Below are positions 23,601 through 36,881 of a stretch of 64,000 nucleotides of DNA, one piece after another. Numbering within the stretch: position 1 is the stretch's first letter; each line of letters opens with the position of its first letter. The position numbers were made by a program, and so were the translations under genes. The notes beneath the pieces were generated by a model. It was not told the DNA's origin. It did no database searches and saw only the letters and a program-made list of their open reading frames with translations. Origin of the DNA: Mactromeris polynyma (taxonomy: Eukaryota > Mollusca > Bivalvia > Venerida > Mactridae); assembly GCA_032209605.1 (NCBI GenBank), contig JASFXZ010000001.1, forward strand, positions 42,288,619 to 42,352,618, in the 5' to 3' direction.

Positions 23601-25567
23601 AAATAATAACAATACGACGATTTACATTCTAGGAACTGTCAGTAAACAATACTGGGGTTTAAATCGATTTAACAGCTAGCAGCTAACCTCACATCTAACA
23701 TTATAAACTGAAACTTTAAAATGTTAAATGTTCATTTCGTTCCTACGTAGTAACAATATAGATGTTAATACAATTTGGCAAAAGTGTACAGTGGGTAGGT
23801 AAAAACAACTTGCGCAACAGTAAGTATACGTCTGAGTTTCTGTATGGCGTCGAATAAGGCCCCAGTTATAATATAATTAGTTCATGTCTGGTAGCAATTC
23901 AACAGCTGTGTTTAATTTGGGTTGATCTTCCCTCGGTTTTAAAACTATAAAATTGTCATACGAAACAATACGCTACTTACAACATTCCCATTCATCGTCA
24001 TTCATTGGACAGTCGTTAATTCCATCACAAAGACGACTTTTAGGTAGACATTTGTTGGAGTTCTTACACAAGTAGCTTCCTTCGGGACAGAAACAGCTGT
24101 CAGCTGAAACACAGTTTTTGGTTGTTTTCTCTTATGATGCTATTTCCTCAGTTAACATTATTGCAAAGTGAAAATTACACGGTCAATCATTTACATCGAA
24201 CAATACTTTATTTCTCTAAACAAATTCTCCTGATTAGAGTTTATGAGGAATTATAGAATGTATAAAGTAGCTTTGTTGATTTCAAACGACTACCATTGGA
24301 ATCAATAACTCACGATAGAAACAAAATGTTAGTTTTATCGGTCAGTATGGAGCGCAGCAGTATAACCTCAAATGTCTCGATTATAGCAACAGATACTCAA
24401 GACATTATTTCGGCTTAAATCAATATCGGGCCTTCAGTAATGCACTAGTACAGGTAGAAATCGGATTCGAATGCGCTTTAATTTTACAATACAGTAACTC
24501 TCAAATACTTACGACAGTCACGTTCATCCTCGCCGCCTGGGCATTGTGGAATTCCGTCACAGAAGATACCGCATGATTTTCCATCGAAACATGACATCTT
24601 TGGACATATTTGACCTGTAAATATTATCAGAAATGAAATTCAGAAGAGCTTATAATAACATGCAGGCACTTTCGTAACTGATTGGAATAAAAGTATTTTT
24701 AGTTGCAGATAATAATTAAAAATGAATGAGTGCAATTCATCTGTATATCAAGAATTTCAGATAAAACAGTAATAACAAGTAATTAAAGAGAGAAAATAAC
24801 TTGCTACATGAAACTCCACATACATAAGAAGTGCCTCTCCACACAGACCTCCATGAAAACAACAATCCATAAAACATAAGGCATTTGAGGAGGTTCAAGG
24901 GTACATATGTAAAAGAACAGGGGCACAAGGAATGCCCTGGCCGACCACCAAGTAGTAAATAAAGTAATGAAAGGAAGTTAAAAGTGATCAAAATTAAAAC
25001 ATTCTTGGAATAATCAGTAATCTCACCACACTCTTGTTCATCCATTCCATTAGCACAGTCGGCCTTGCCGTTACAAACCAGTTCCCCACTAATACAGTCT
25101 GCAAATGTACTGCTGCACACAAATTTATGTTGGCAAACTGAAATAAGAATATTCGCTTGCTTAATTTCAGCGCCATACGATATAACTGCATATACATATT
25201 ATAGTGTATGCATAGTCATCAATAATTGTTAAAACATATTGGTTAGTTGTTTGATTCAACCACGAATTCACGTTACTTGGTAAAGTGGAATGATAATAGA
25301 GAAACATTAGTAAACATTTCAAGCAGAAAATGCCAGAAACAAAGCGCATAGCCAATATATTTCAATTCAATCATTGTTTCCATAATTTATTTTGATTCTT
25401 ACACATGAACAAATTGTCTTACCACTAGAATATCCCGGTTTATGATAGGGTACTTGATATGGTACCGGCTTGGCGTTACGCTTAGGATAGTAGCCCATAC
25501 CAGAATTGGGCCTGGGCATGACAAGTTGTATATGAACACATATCATTAACAACACGAAGCTCGCCAT
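20681..25567 (-). CDS. Secreted LDLa-repeat protein, gene 2
   Basis: Coding exons (minus): 25567-25423, 25137-25027, 24614-24513, 24103-23981, 23110-22988 and 20850-20681. All borders are GT-AG, exon lengths match gene 1 and the total is again 257 residues. The signal-peptide exon and the second and third LDLa modules equal gene 1 at protein level. Module 1 differs by K to T and T to A, and module 4 by E to K (CGKGNYLC). The last exon differs most, with GEDEAEDWN in the centre and an ending CPNICS in place of CPDECE. Introns carry the same RT fragments and dispersed repeats as gene 1. An intact frame with conserved splice sites suggests a working gene; function unknown. Confidence 0.85.
21090..22130 (+). 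pseudogene. Decayed non-LTR reverse transcriptase, copy 2
   Basis: Equivalent of 9570-10520 and less deleted. It contains [21 protein letters not shown] (about 21467-21481) with the following region kept, and [12 protein letters not shown]. Frames are broken by stops and shifts. Confidence 0.7.
22131..22600 (+). pseudogene. Second RT fragment, copy 2
   Basis: Equivalent of 10521-10975, with [17 protein letters not shown] and [15 protein letters not shown] and the same missing YADD region. Confidence 0.6.
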
Positions 25568-26090
25568 TTGGATCTGTGGAGGTAGAATATAAAATGTTTT
25601 CTTTCATTCGAAGATGGTAATAAAAACTAAAATAAAGTCAAAACTATTGTGAAAACTTCCAGAAAGGTATATTTATTATACGCTAAATTATTGAACAGTA
25701 TAACTGTTTTACATATTAACTCAACTTTATTAAACGAACGCTTTTTCAGACGGACGCGTTACAGATGAGTAGAAACTTATAATTAAATTAAATATGGTAA
25801 ATTTTAAAATAAAAAACAGAAATAGGGTTTAAATCCATCAACGAATACAATATTGTTTCTGAAAACAATATGTAAAATTCCTTTTCATCTCGTTTGCAAT
25901 ACAAACAAAATGTTTTTGAAACACCAAAAATCACAGAAATTTGAGCAGCCTTGATTTCACATCTGCTTTGCTATATGATTATCCTGAATCATTTATAAAA
26001 AAAACATTACTCCGCAGTTGATGTCCTATTGTAAAGCATTAATCAAGTTTATCTTGTCAACTTTTGATTATGAAATAGATGTACACGTAC

Positions 26091-26142
26091 CCTCATAGTT
26101 GCTTGTATTGGACGTCCGTGTTTCACATCCTTGCGTTTTATA
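26091..26142 (-). promoter_or_regulatory. TATA-like promoter and non-coding exon 1, gene 2
   Basis: TATAAAA at 26142-26136 and donor at exon end 26091, arranged as in gene 1. Confidence 0.55.
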
Positions 26143-26574
26143 TTCAAATATAAGGGGAAGTTTGTTTAAAAAATATAACACCGAAGATTGACGTTAATGT
26201 GACATCCACGTATACGGCAATCAATTTGTTTCTAAATCAAATCATTTCTTATCGCCAAACGCGGCGTAGATTTAAACAGGAAAATACTAAGTGATATGGT
26301 GTGAAAATGTTAATATGATAGAGATGTTTGAAAAATAGCGGTTAGTAATAATAATGCCCCTTTCTCATTTTGTGATAGGCTGTCTAACAAGATATTATTG
26401 CACCATTTGTATTGTTTTTACAGTTGCTGTAAAATATCATTTTTATGTATCCAGCCCACAATTCACTTGAAATTGTTTAGTAATATGGGTAATACTTATG
26501 AGCATTTCACGCATAGTTACTTTCTAAAGTCAGCGGGGAGGGTGCCACCAAAGATGTTTAAGATAATTAAGAAT

Positions 26575-27655
26575 ATCGACGCAAGGTCAGGTAATAGAGC
26601 ATGCAAATATCAACCCCAGGTCAGAAAATAAAGCATGTATATATCAACGCAAAGACATATTTTCTATTCTAGAAGAGATCCGTCGAATTCTAGACGAGCT
26701 GTAATAATGCAGTAACGTTTTAACGCAAACCGTATCATCCATGCTGAAAACTATTACATACTTACCATAATTATCTGTAACGGTGCTCTCCCCATAGATG
26801 TTATAGTTTGGCACGGTAAGACTTTCAGGTTATAACTACATCTATAAATCAACGCCAACTCAGTTAATATAGCATAGATATTAACGGCAGATTAGGTTAT
26901 AAAGCGTGTATAGATCATCGCAATTTCAGATAATAAAGCATGCATACAGCAACGCCAGGTCAGATAATAAAGCATGTATATATCAACTCAAGGTCAGGTC
27001 ATATAGCATGCATATATCAGCGCAAGGTCATGTCATAGCGCATGCATATATCAATGCCAGGCGAGTTCCTTGCGCATGAATATATCAGGGCCAGGTCAGG
27101 TCATAGAGATTGTATATATCAAAGCAAGGTCAGATAATAGAGCATGTATATATCAGCACAAGGTCAGGTCATAGCGCATGTATATATCAACGCCAGGTCA
27201 GGTCATAGAGCATGTATATATCACAGCCAGGTCAGGTCATAGAGCATGTATATATCAACGCCAGGTCAGGTCATAGAGCATGTATATATCACAGCCAGGT
27301 CAGGTCATAGAGCATGTATATATCAACGCAATGTCAGGTCATAGAGCATGTAAATATCAACGCCAGGTCAGGTCATAGAGCATGTATATATCAACGCCAG
27401 GTCAGGTCATAGAGCATGTATATATCAACGCAAGGTCAGGTCATAGAGCATGTATAAATCAAAGCCAGGTCAGATAATAAAGCATGTAGATATCAAAGCC
27501 AGGTCAGGTCACAGCGCATGTATATATCAACGTCATAAAGCATGTATATATCACCACAATGTCAGGTTATAGAGTATGCATATATCAACGCCAGATCAGG
27601 TCACAGCACATGTATATATCAGCGCTAGGTCAGGACATAGAGCAGATATAAATAT
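26575..27655. repeat. 34-bp minisatellite, copy 3
   Basis: The shortest of the three arrays, again with the 180-bp interruption (about 26650-26840). The AGATAATAAAGCATG type is reduced to a few units. It lies upstream of LDLa gene 2. Confidence 0.9.
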
Positions 27656-27715
27656 ATATCGACATTTTCACCCATACAATGAATTGATGGTTTGTCCAAG
27701 GTATATAGTCACATT

Positions 27716-27905
27716 TATAATACTGCAAAGAAAAATCCAGTAATTTCATTGGTTAAAGGCTCGCGTATAGGATTCTATATACACGGCGCTGACAGGGTAT
27801 ATGACGTTTTTCCCTTCATGCGCCTCGTGACAATTTTCGTTGACGGCTCGACTCCAAAACTTTTATCTCTTGATGTCTGCAAGTTACTAAAAATTGACAA
27901 TTGAT
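27716..27905. repeat. GC-richer module, cassette 3
   Basis: Single full member of the module described at 3921-4125. Confidence 0.6.
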
Positions 27906-28345
27906 CTTCACACATGATTCAATAAACATTGAATAGATTACATGTGTGCTTGTATTAATATTCCAAACGATAGATTGTTTAAGGTTTGAGCAAAATTCAG
28001 TTCGATAAAGACTATGAGATCAGACGCTTGAAAATAAAAATTAGAGTGCAAGCGCGCGCTTAACCATGTGTATCGAGGTACCTTACGGGGTAATGCAATT
28101 CATTTTCAGACAATATAACCTGTGAGTGAAATAAAATATTTTGATCTACAACAAGTAATTCCCGATATATTCTAAAAGGAAAACGTTTTAATTACTGATA
28201 TTATACAAAACACTCTAAACAATTTTTTGAATCAAAAAACAGCAAAAATGCACAGATCTAAATCTTAGATCTAGAGCTAGGCATTGAAACATCGCTTGTT
28301 TAGCTAAATTCTTATGAAAACACGGAGTTGCAGTATTATAAATTC

Positions 28346-28446
28346 GTTATACTGGTTGTTGACAGGGTATATGGGCTAACGCCTCGGGTTATATGACACA
28401 CAGACAGGTTATATTACCCCATATACCCTGTCAAGAACCTGTATAA
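28346..28446. mobile_element. Collapsed fold-back element, copy 3
   Basis: The outer arms match 4572-4709 but about 37 bp of the inner left arm and loop are missing, so the long hairpin is reduced to a stem of about 25 bp. Confidence 0.7.
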
Positions 28447-28457
28447 CTAATAATGTA

Positions 28458-28557
28458 GTTGTTTTCTTACTTTGTATATTTCATTTGTTTATCTGCCGCC
28501 GTGGCTTAGTTTTCGGGACTGTTTTCGACCAAGCATTTTTTTAAAAAGACCTTCAAT
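28458..28557. other. Sequence found only in cassette 3
   Basis: About 100 bp (starting GTTGTTTTCTTACTTTG) replaces the roughly 800 bp present at the matching place in copies 1 and 2. It is either filler at a deletion joint or an ancestral segment. Confidence 0.5.
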
Positions 28558-29614
28558 AATGTTTACCTTTAAAGAATGCAGAAACTGACCGTCTTATTAT
28601 CATTATTTGCGATTTTATGGTAAATTCGAGGTTAGATCGATACATAGATTCGAAAATCAACCAATGTTTAATACAGAATATATAATGCATGGCGCACTCC
28701 AAAACTTCCTTGTATAAAAGGAGCCCAAACCTATGAATTAAAGATGTTTTAGCCATTGTAGCAACAACACTGAATGAAGTCCATTCAAATATTGTTGCCT
28801 TAAGATGAGCCAAATACATCTTTAACACAGCATATATTTTTTGCATATTACGCGCACAAATATCTTGGTCTCTTGTAACTTTTGCATTACTAAAAAAATG
28901 ATTTCCTTATGACTCGGCAAAGTCGAAAGAAAGAATGCATTCAGGCGTTACATTGTGTTGCGTCAAAACACTGAAAATAATCCCTTGTCAGTTTTAGTTT
29001 AAATGGAAATTCTTTATACGACAGACAAATAAATTCAAAGCTTATGACATGTAAAATGCAATTATATATTATATTTTTTTTTATATTTAAAATGAAGTGA
29101 CATAAAACTGTAAAATTATTGAGAATATGGAAAAAATATTCACATTTTTCCTTAAATCAGAAAGAATGCTTTCCAGACCGCTGTTCCTAACGCCTTCACT
29201 GTAATACCACGATATTTTGAAGTTTTAATGATACTAACCGATATTTAGACATGCAATTGTTTTCTTCATAAAAAACATAAAAAAACAAGTTTTCAATGTG
29301 CCATTTTAAACAAATCTCTACCACCTTACATTTTAAAGTTTAATTCTTGTCATTTATAAAAAAAACTTTAAAGCGGCAAGGCATATTCATGTAAAAAAAT
29401 AGGCAAACTAACTTCTCAGAGGAAGACGAGCAAACTTCGGTGGACAGCTGCTTAAAGGTACTGGGACAACGTAACAGAACACTGAACAGTATTCCATAAG
29501 ATATGCCGGTAGATATGCCAGCCTTAAATTTCTTAAAACATCATGGGTGATCAGGTTTGCTATTGCAAGTCTGGTGATTAAGATGCGAAGAGGTTCGAAC
29601 AGAATTATGAAAAT
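28558..29614. other. Non-coding block of cassette 3
   Basis: Equivalent of about 5730-6829. It includes a truncated version of the minus-strand frame seen at 5640-5990. No gene supported. Confidence 0.5.
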
Positions 29615-29850
29615 ACGGTAGTGGTGTGGTGCTTAATGAGGTGCTCGAAGCCACGCCCCTCTCTACACCAGCAGGGCATTCTTCCAACTGTACTAACCAG
29701 TCGGCTTTATTATCCCACACCGCTGCTCCGCTTACGTCACTACACCGCCTTTAACTTAATATAAATGCAGGTGGATGTGCACCCAATGTGGGGCTCGACC
29801 CCCCAACTCTCGCAAGTTCCTCTACCATTTCGTCAAATTCCACTACACAG
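29615..29850 (-). mobile_element. tRNA-like SINE remnant, copy 3
   Basis: Equivalent of 6830-7055. Confidence 0.4.
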
Positions 29851-31204
29851 CTTAAGAAATAGATCTAGAATATTGATTGGTATTCTATGCTCAGAAGGAT
29901 GAAAACTTGCTTAAAAAGTTTATTATTTTCTTGGGTTTTAACTTGAAGATATAATTTATTGAGGATTTAATACTTCATTTTACAGATGAATGTCATGACG
30001 TTAAGGATGCAGATTATTATTAAGGCAAATGTGAAGTGCTGCTTAAAGTCACAATCACTGTAAGAGTTCATAATAGGAATAATAAAACAAACCATTAAAT
30101 TGCCAAATGATAATGATTAATCTGCATTGATATATATTCATCAATTTCATGTCTGTATGTATATATTTGAGGAGCACAAATTATATGCATTCACATTGAT
30201 TGGTTTCTGGAACGCATCAGTTTTTTCGTTTTTATTTCGACCCGCTGATGTACATTTTAAAAATTAAACGAATGAAATAAAATGAAGTGACCCAAAGAGC
30301 ACAGAGTGTTGCTATATCTCCTGCATCATATCGCTATCATAAAACAGTATCGCATGGTCTAATAAATGTTAAAAAATAACCAGCTTCAGGATGTAAATGC
30401 ATGCATACATTGTTGTGCAAGTATATGAGGTGCTTTTTTTATTCAGTCATAGATTATTAAATATATATCAGTGCGAATGCTTCAAATGTTGTTATAATTT
30501 ACATTTTGCAGTCATGTTTTTAGATCGTGCAAAATCACATTAAAGTTTTTTATATATAATTTTTTATGAAATTGCGTTCTGATTTTTGCGCAAAATTTGT
30601 ACATTTTCATGTCATGTGTCAATAATCAGTCTGTCGAATTATACAATATTTTGTCATTTAAGTTTGAACTGCGCACCTTAGGAGCAATACTTATTGAAAA
30701 TGACAGTAAGCAATTTTATTTTTAGATACTGATATTACCCTACCAGATAGCTATCCTCATGATAAATGGTAATTACCCCTCTTAATTAAAATTTTATGTC
30801 TCCTGGCAAAATATTGTATTGTATTTTTTGTTCTTCTTCAATCTGGCACGCTGTTAGACTTCCCGGTAAAAAGGTTGCAACTCTAATTCAAAACATTCGT
30901 ATTTTACATTTCTTGTACGGATTTGACGGCATTGTGATTTGAGGAATTTATTTATTCCAGAATAATTCAAATTAATACACCCTTCGGTAGTTACGACAAA
31001 TAATAACTTTGGACACTACGAATTATAGCAAATCTGTATGACAGTGAGTATTGCTTTAAGAGTATATATTTGTACATGTCATCTGCAAACCTCAAACACG
31101 TTTATATTTTGCTTCAGTCAGACTACGCATGTTTTACCAATTACGGTGTAAGATTGTTTAGATAAAACAATTCAGAAATAATAAACACCGTTGTCAGTAA
31201 TCTA
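29851..31204. other. Gene-free block before LDLa gene 3
   Basis: Equivalent of 7056-9121, shortened by a deletion near 30153. No gene seen. Confidence 0.5.
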
Positions 31205-31210
31205 TTTATT
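31205..31210 (-). terminator. Poly(A) signal AATAAA, LDLa gene 3
   Basis: AATAAA on the minus strand about 40 nt after the stop at 31249-31251. Confidence 0.65.
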
Positions 31211-31248
31211 TGATATCATTATTATGTGTATAACAAGCGAGAAGGAAG

Positions 31249-34200
31249 CTAATTACAATCATCAGGACAGAAAGCAAACAGTTCGTCTTCTCCTCCCGGA
31301 CAGTGCCAGTCTTCGGCCTCTTCTGCACCACATTCGGCTTCACACAAAAGACCAAACGGAACACACACGTCCGCTGCACTACAGATAAAGGATCCTGCCC
31401 CACAGAAACACTGATGAGCTGAAATATAAATATGTGTATATGTATCTGTGCGACTGTAGCATTTCATTAATAAGCTTAACAGACTATGTACCATCTGAAC
31501 CAGATGAGGTCGCTCGAGTTCACCACATAAGTGCATATGGTGCAAAATAGCATACACAAATATCAGTATGGTTTCAGAGATTCCTGTCAGTCTGCTCCAA
31601 TACGTCCGCTAGAAAAGTGGTAACACGAAATTTATGAAGGTCACGTGAGCGGATTAGTATCACTCGATTTAGAAAGACTTATGATATGGTCGATTACATG
31701 ATCCTTCTTCATAAACTTTAACTGTATCAATTCGTATCTTCCAAACCGAACACGGGTAGTAAACATTGTGATATCAAATACTATGTCAACTAAGATGGTT
31801 ATTAAGAATAGAGTACCCCAGGGTTTTATATTAGGCCCTCCTTCTATATATAAATGACATCACTTCAAATATCAATAATTCTAACATAGATCTATATGCA
31901 GACGACACGACACTTTATGCTAGTGGCAAAACAAAAATGGAAAATGAAGGGAAACTTCAAATTTATCTAAACATTGTAACAAAATGATGTAAATCGAATA
32001 ATATGGCTACAAATTCTCAGAAAACGACATACATGCCGATTGGTTCGAAACAAAGAATTAACCGTATGGAAGATTTGTCTCTAAAAATTAATGATTTACC
32101 AATTAAAAATGTTCCTTATCAAGAGTTACAGGGTATTTTTTTATAGATCGACATTATAGCTGGGAGGAATAAATACGAAACGTAACAAAGAAAATAAACT
32201 CAAAGCTTTCGCTTTTAAAACTTATATCATACTTTACAACTGATGATATGCAATTATTATTCTACAACTCGTATAAAATACCTACTTTAGATTATTGTTG
32301 TATTGTATGGGATCTGTGTAGACAATCAAATATCACTCAACTTACAATTCTTCAAAAAAGGAGCTGCCAAAATAATTTATGTAAACCATAACGAACACTG
32401 TCTGCATATCTCTTCGATAGCCTCCAATGGTTAACTGTTAATAGCAGACTCAAATATTATACTGGAGTTTTAATCTATAAATTATTAAATGAAATGGCTC
32501 CGGAGTATATAAAAGAATTATACCGTTTTGAAATAATCGCTCGTACAGCTTTCGTTGGCATGATTATTTCAGATTTACGGAAGGCATTTGACACTGTGGA
32601 TCACTACATTTTACATTTAAACCTTCAAGCTTCAGGTCTTGGTAATAGTATTTTGAGACGGTTTTAATGCTATCTTTCAGACATACAACAGTTTGTAGAC
32701 GTGTCTGTGACACGCTCTAATTGTGCGTCTATTACTGAATCTTAATTCGTTAATACGCAAAATAAAGTCAACTCCTAATCTTTATGTTAAATGCAATGTT
32801 TCAACAATTAACTCTACATCTTCTTTTAAATACCTTGGTGCTATATTGGATCAAATTTTATCTTTTGATATCATGGCATGTTTAATTCTTAAAAAGGCTG
32901 AATCCAGACTGAAGTTTGTATACCGTAAAATCTTACTCAGCACACGCAACGTTTACTTGATATGTCATTATTTCAGTGCCACTTATACTATGCCTGTTCC
33001 ATATGGTATTATAACTAACCAAATCTAATATGTTCATATTTAGGATTGTATGTATTGAAATGCAATAATCTGTGATATTTAAACGATAACGAAATATCTT
33101 CCAATGCATTTGATATTGTGATAATGTTATTAGTTATGTGGCAATTTGTGATATATTTATTTTCTTGTGATACTTTTAAATAAATAAATTGTTATGCCTC
33201 TCTATGTCATGCCATCAACACGTAGGACCACAATGGAAATACGAGTCGACTCTTTTTTGTGCTTTACCTTGAGGTAAATAACAATTATCTATATTCATAT
33301 ACATGTGTTCTATTTTAATGTCCTTAATATCTAATATTATACTTTGATATAAAGTAAAACTTAACGTATGCGATATAAAATATTCCTATGTTCTTCCATA
33401 TTTTAAAATGTTATACTTACGACAGTCGATCTCATCATCACCATGGGGACATTGTTCAGAGCCATCACATACTTTCTTTCCCGATATACATGTAACTCCA
33501 TCCTGGCACAAATAGTTTCCTTTCCCACACTTACAGACATCAGCTTTAAAATTACAACATAACATTTCCACATCTATAGAGTATAATTACATCATACAAG
33601 AAAAGAAAAATCTTAGTGGTCGAGTGGTCAATGTCTATCACTCCAAACATATTTCGTCCAGGCCTAAGGGCCTTATTCACATAAGCGAGAATAAGTTGCT
33701 ACAGGAAACGCCACATGCATAATACAATGCCTCCCCGTACAGACCTCCGGGAAAACAACAGTCCTTAAAACACTAGACATTTGAGTAGGTACAGGGATTA
33801 ACACGCAAGTGAACAAGGACGCAAGGAATGGCCCGGTCATAAAGGATAACCAAGGAGAATCAACGAAGACAAACAGGGGGGGGGGGTTAATGTATGGAAT
33901 ACACCACAGGACAAGCCAAGACAGTCGGCAACAGCAGGTCACAAAGGGAAGAATATAACATTGACACTATATCAAGTGAAGGAATTGCACACGGGAAAAG
34001 GGAAATTTATCATACATCTAAAACACAAATATAAATAATAACAATACGACGATTTACATTCTAGGAACTGTCAGTAAACAATACTGGGGTTTAAATCGAT
34101 TTAACAGCTAGCAGCTAACCTCACATCTAACATTATAAACTGAAACTTTAAAATGTTAAATGTTCATTTCGTTCCTACTTAATAACAATATAGATGTTAA

Positions 34201-36000
34201 TACAATTAGGCAAAAGTGTACAGTGGGTAGGTAAAAACAACTTGCGCAACAGTAAGTATACGTCTGAGTTTCTGTATGGCGTCGAACAAGGCCCCAGTTA
34301 TAATATAATTAGTTCATGTCTGGTAGCAATTCAACAGCTGTGTTTAATTTGGGTTGATCTTTCCTCGGTTTTAAAACTATAAAATTGTCATACGAAACAA
34401 TACGCTACTTACAACATTCCCATTCATCGTCATTCATTGGACAGTCGTTAATTCCATCACAAAGACGACTTTTAGGTAGACATTTGTTGGAGTTCTTACA
34501 CAAGTAGCTTCCTTCGGGACAGAAACAGCTGTCAGCTGAAACACAGTTTTTGGTTGTTTTCTCTTATGATGCTATTTCCTCAGTTAACATTATTGCAAAG
34601 TGAAAATTACACGGTCAATAATTTACATCGAACAATACTTTATTTCTCTAAACAAATTCTCCTGATTAGAGTTTATGAGGAATTATAGAATGTATAAAGT
34701 AGCTTTGTTGATTTCAAACGACTACCATTGGAATTAATAACTCACGATAGAAACAAAATGTTAGTTTTATCGGTCAGTATGGAGCGCAGCAGTATAACCT
34801 CAAATGTCTCGTCTATTGCAACAGATACTCAAGACATTATTTCGGCTTAAATCAATATCGGGCCTTCAGTAATGCACTAGTACAGGTAGAAATCGGATTC
34901 GAATGCGCTTTAATTTTACAATACAGTAACTCTCAAATACTTACGACAGTCACGTTCATCCTCGCCGCCTGGGCATTGTGGAATTCCGTCACAGAAGATA
35001 CCGCATGATTTTCCATCGAAACATGACATCTTTGGACATATTTGACCTGTAAATATTATCAGAAATGAAATTCAGAAGAGCTTATAATAACATGCAGGCA
35101 CTTTCGTAACTGATTGGAATAAAAGTATTTTTAGTTGCAGATAATAATTAAAAATGAATGAGTGCAATTCATCTGTATATCAAGAATTTCAGATAAAACA
35201 GTAATAACAAGTAATTAAAGAGAGAAAATAACTTGCTACATGAAACTCCACATACATAAGAAGTGCCTCTCCACACAGACCTCCATGAAAACAACAATCC
35301 ATAAAACATAAGGCATTTGAGGAGGTTCAAGGGTACATATGTAAAAGAACAGGGGCACAAGGAATGCCCTGGCCGACCACCAAGTAGTGAATCAAGTAGT
35401 GAAAGCAAGTTAAAAGTAATCAAGATTAAAACATTCTTGGAATAATCAGTAATCTCACCACACTCTTGTTCATCCATTCCATTAGCACAGTCGGTCTTGC
35501 CGTTACAAACCAGTTCCCCACTAATACAGTCTGCAAATTTACTGCTGCACACAAATTTATGTTGGCAAACTGAAATAAGAATATTCGCTTGCTTAATTTC
35601 AGCGCCATACGATATAACTGCATATACATATTATAGTGTATGCATAGTCATCAATAATTGTTAAAACATATTGGTTAGTTGTTTGATTCAACCACGAATT
35701 CACGTTACTTGGTAAAGTGGAATGATAATAGAGAAACATTGGTAAACATTTCAAGCAGAAAATGCCAGAAACAAAGCGCATAGCCAATATATTTCAATTC
35801 AATTCATTGTTTCCATAATTTATTTTGATTCTTACACATGAACAAATTGTCTTACCACTAGAATATCCCGGTTTATGATAGGGTACTTGATATGGTACCG
35901 GCTTGGCGTTACGCTTAGGATAGTAGCCCATACCAGAATTGGGCCTGGGCATGACAAGTTGTATATGAACACATATCATTAACAACACGAAGCTCGCCAT
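31249..36000 (-). CDS. Secreted LDLa-repeat protein, gene 3
   Basis: Coding exons (minus): 36000-35856, 35569-35459, 35046-34945, 34535-34413, 33543-33421 and 31418-31249, all with intact GT-AG borders, 257 residues. Module 1 equals gene 1 (SSKFADC, GKTDC), while module 4 has the CGKGNYLC of gene 2 plus its own I to V (GKKVCDG). The last exon has AEEAEDWH and ends CPDDCN, a third version of the tail. This is the only copy whose upstream flank is unique sequence instead of a minisatellite, so it may be regulated differently. Secreted, no membrane anchor; ligand unknown. Confidence 0.85.
31540..32560 (+). pseudogene. Decayed non-LTR reverse transcriptase, copy 3
   Basis: Equivalent of 9570-10520 with further damage: the FREKHS stretch and the first catalytic region carry small deletions. 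YADDT is at about 31902-31916. Confidence 0.65.
32561..33035 (+). pseudogene. Second RT fragment, copy 3
   Basis: Equivalent of 10521-10975 ([32 protein letters not shown]). Confidence 0.6.
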
Positions 36001-36421
36001 TTGGATCTGTGGAGGTAGAATATAAAATGTTTTCTTTCATTCGAAGAACTATGGTCATAAAAACTAAAATAAAGTCAAAACTATTGTGAAAACTTCCAGA
36101 AAGGTATATTTATTATACGCTAAATTATTGTACAGTATAACTGTTTTACATATTAACTCAATTTTATTAAACGAACACTTTTTCAGACGGACGCGTTACA
36201 GTTGAGTAGAAACTTATAATTAAATTAAATATGGTAAATTTTAAAATGAAAAAAAACGACAGAAATAGGGTTTGAATCCATAAACGAATAAAATATTGTT
36301 TCTGAAAAATATATATTAAATTCCATTTCTCCTCGTTTGCAAAACAAACAAAAAACCTTTCTCCGCAGTTGATGTCCTAATGTAAAGTTAACTTTTGATT
36401 ATAAAATAGATGTACACGTAC

Positions 36422-36473
36422 CTTCATAGTTGCTGGTATTGGACGTCAGTGTTTCAGATCCTTGCGTTTTATA
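36422..36473 (-). promoter_or_regulatory. TATA-like promoter and non-coding exon 1, gene 3
   Basis: TATAAAA at 36473-36467 and donor at exon end 36422. The spacing is as in genes 1 and 2, with a few substitutions between TATA and donor. Confidence 0.55.
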
Positions 36474-36881
36474 TTCAAATATAAGGGGAAGTTTGTTTAA
36501 AAAATATAACACCGAAGATTGACGTTAATGTGACATCCACGAATATGGCAATCAATTTGTTTCTAAATCAATAGTTATCGCCAAACCCGGCGTAGATTTA
36601 AACAGGAAAATACTACATGTGAAAATGTTAATATGATAGAGATGTTTGAAAAATAGCGGTTAGTAATAATAATGCCCCTTTCTCATTTTGTGATAGGCCG
36701 TCTAACAAGATATTATTGCACCATTTGTATTGTTTTTACAGTTGCTGTAAAATATAATTTTTATGTATCCAGCCCACAATTCACTTGAAATTGTTTAGTA
36801 CAAATATTTCTTAAAGTAACCGATGAACCAATGAGTAATACTTATGAGCATTGCACGCATAGTTACTTTCTAAAGTCAGCG

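Larger units (their letters stand above)
14861..26534. repeat. Tandem cassette, copy 2
   Basis: Same order of parts as copy 1 and highly similar throughout, with a complete LDLa gene. It lacks the fold-back region found in copies 1 and 3 and a roughly 320-bp block equivalent to 7817-8140. It has the largest run of the AGATAATAAAGCATG minisatellite variant. The junction to copy 3 again reads TTTCTAAAGTCAGCG then GGGAGGGTGCC. Confidence 0.9.
26535..36881. repeat. Tandem cassette, copy 3
   Basis: The shortest copy. It has lost material between the fold-back remnant and the block equivalent to 5730, where about 100 bases not found in the other copies occur (28458-28557), and the equivalent of 7370-8090. 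It ends at TTTCTAAAGTCAGCG, after which unique sequence begins, so its gene has a different upstream neighbour from genes 1 and 2. Confidence 0.9.
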
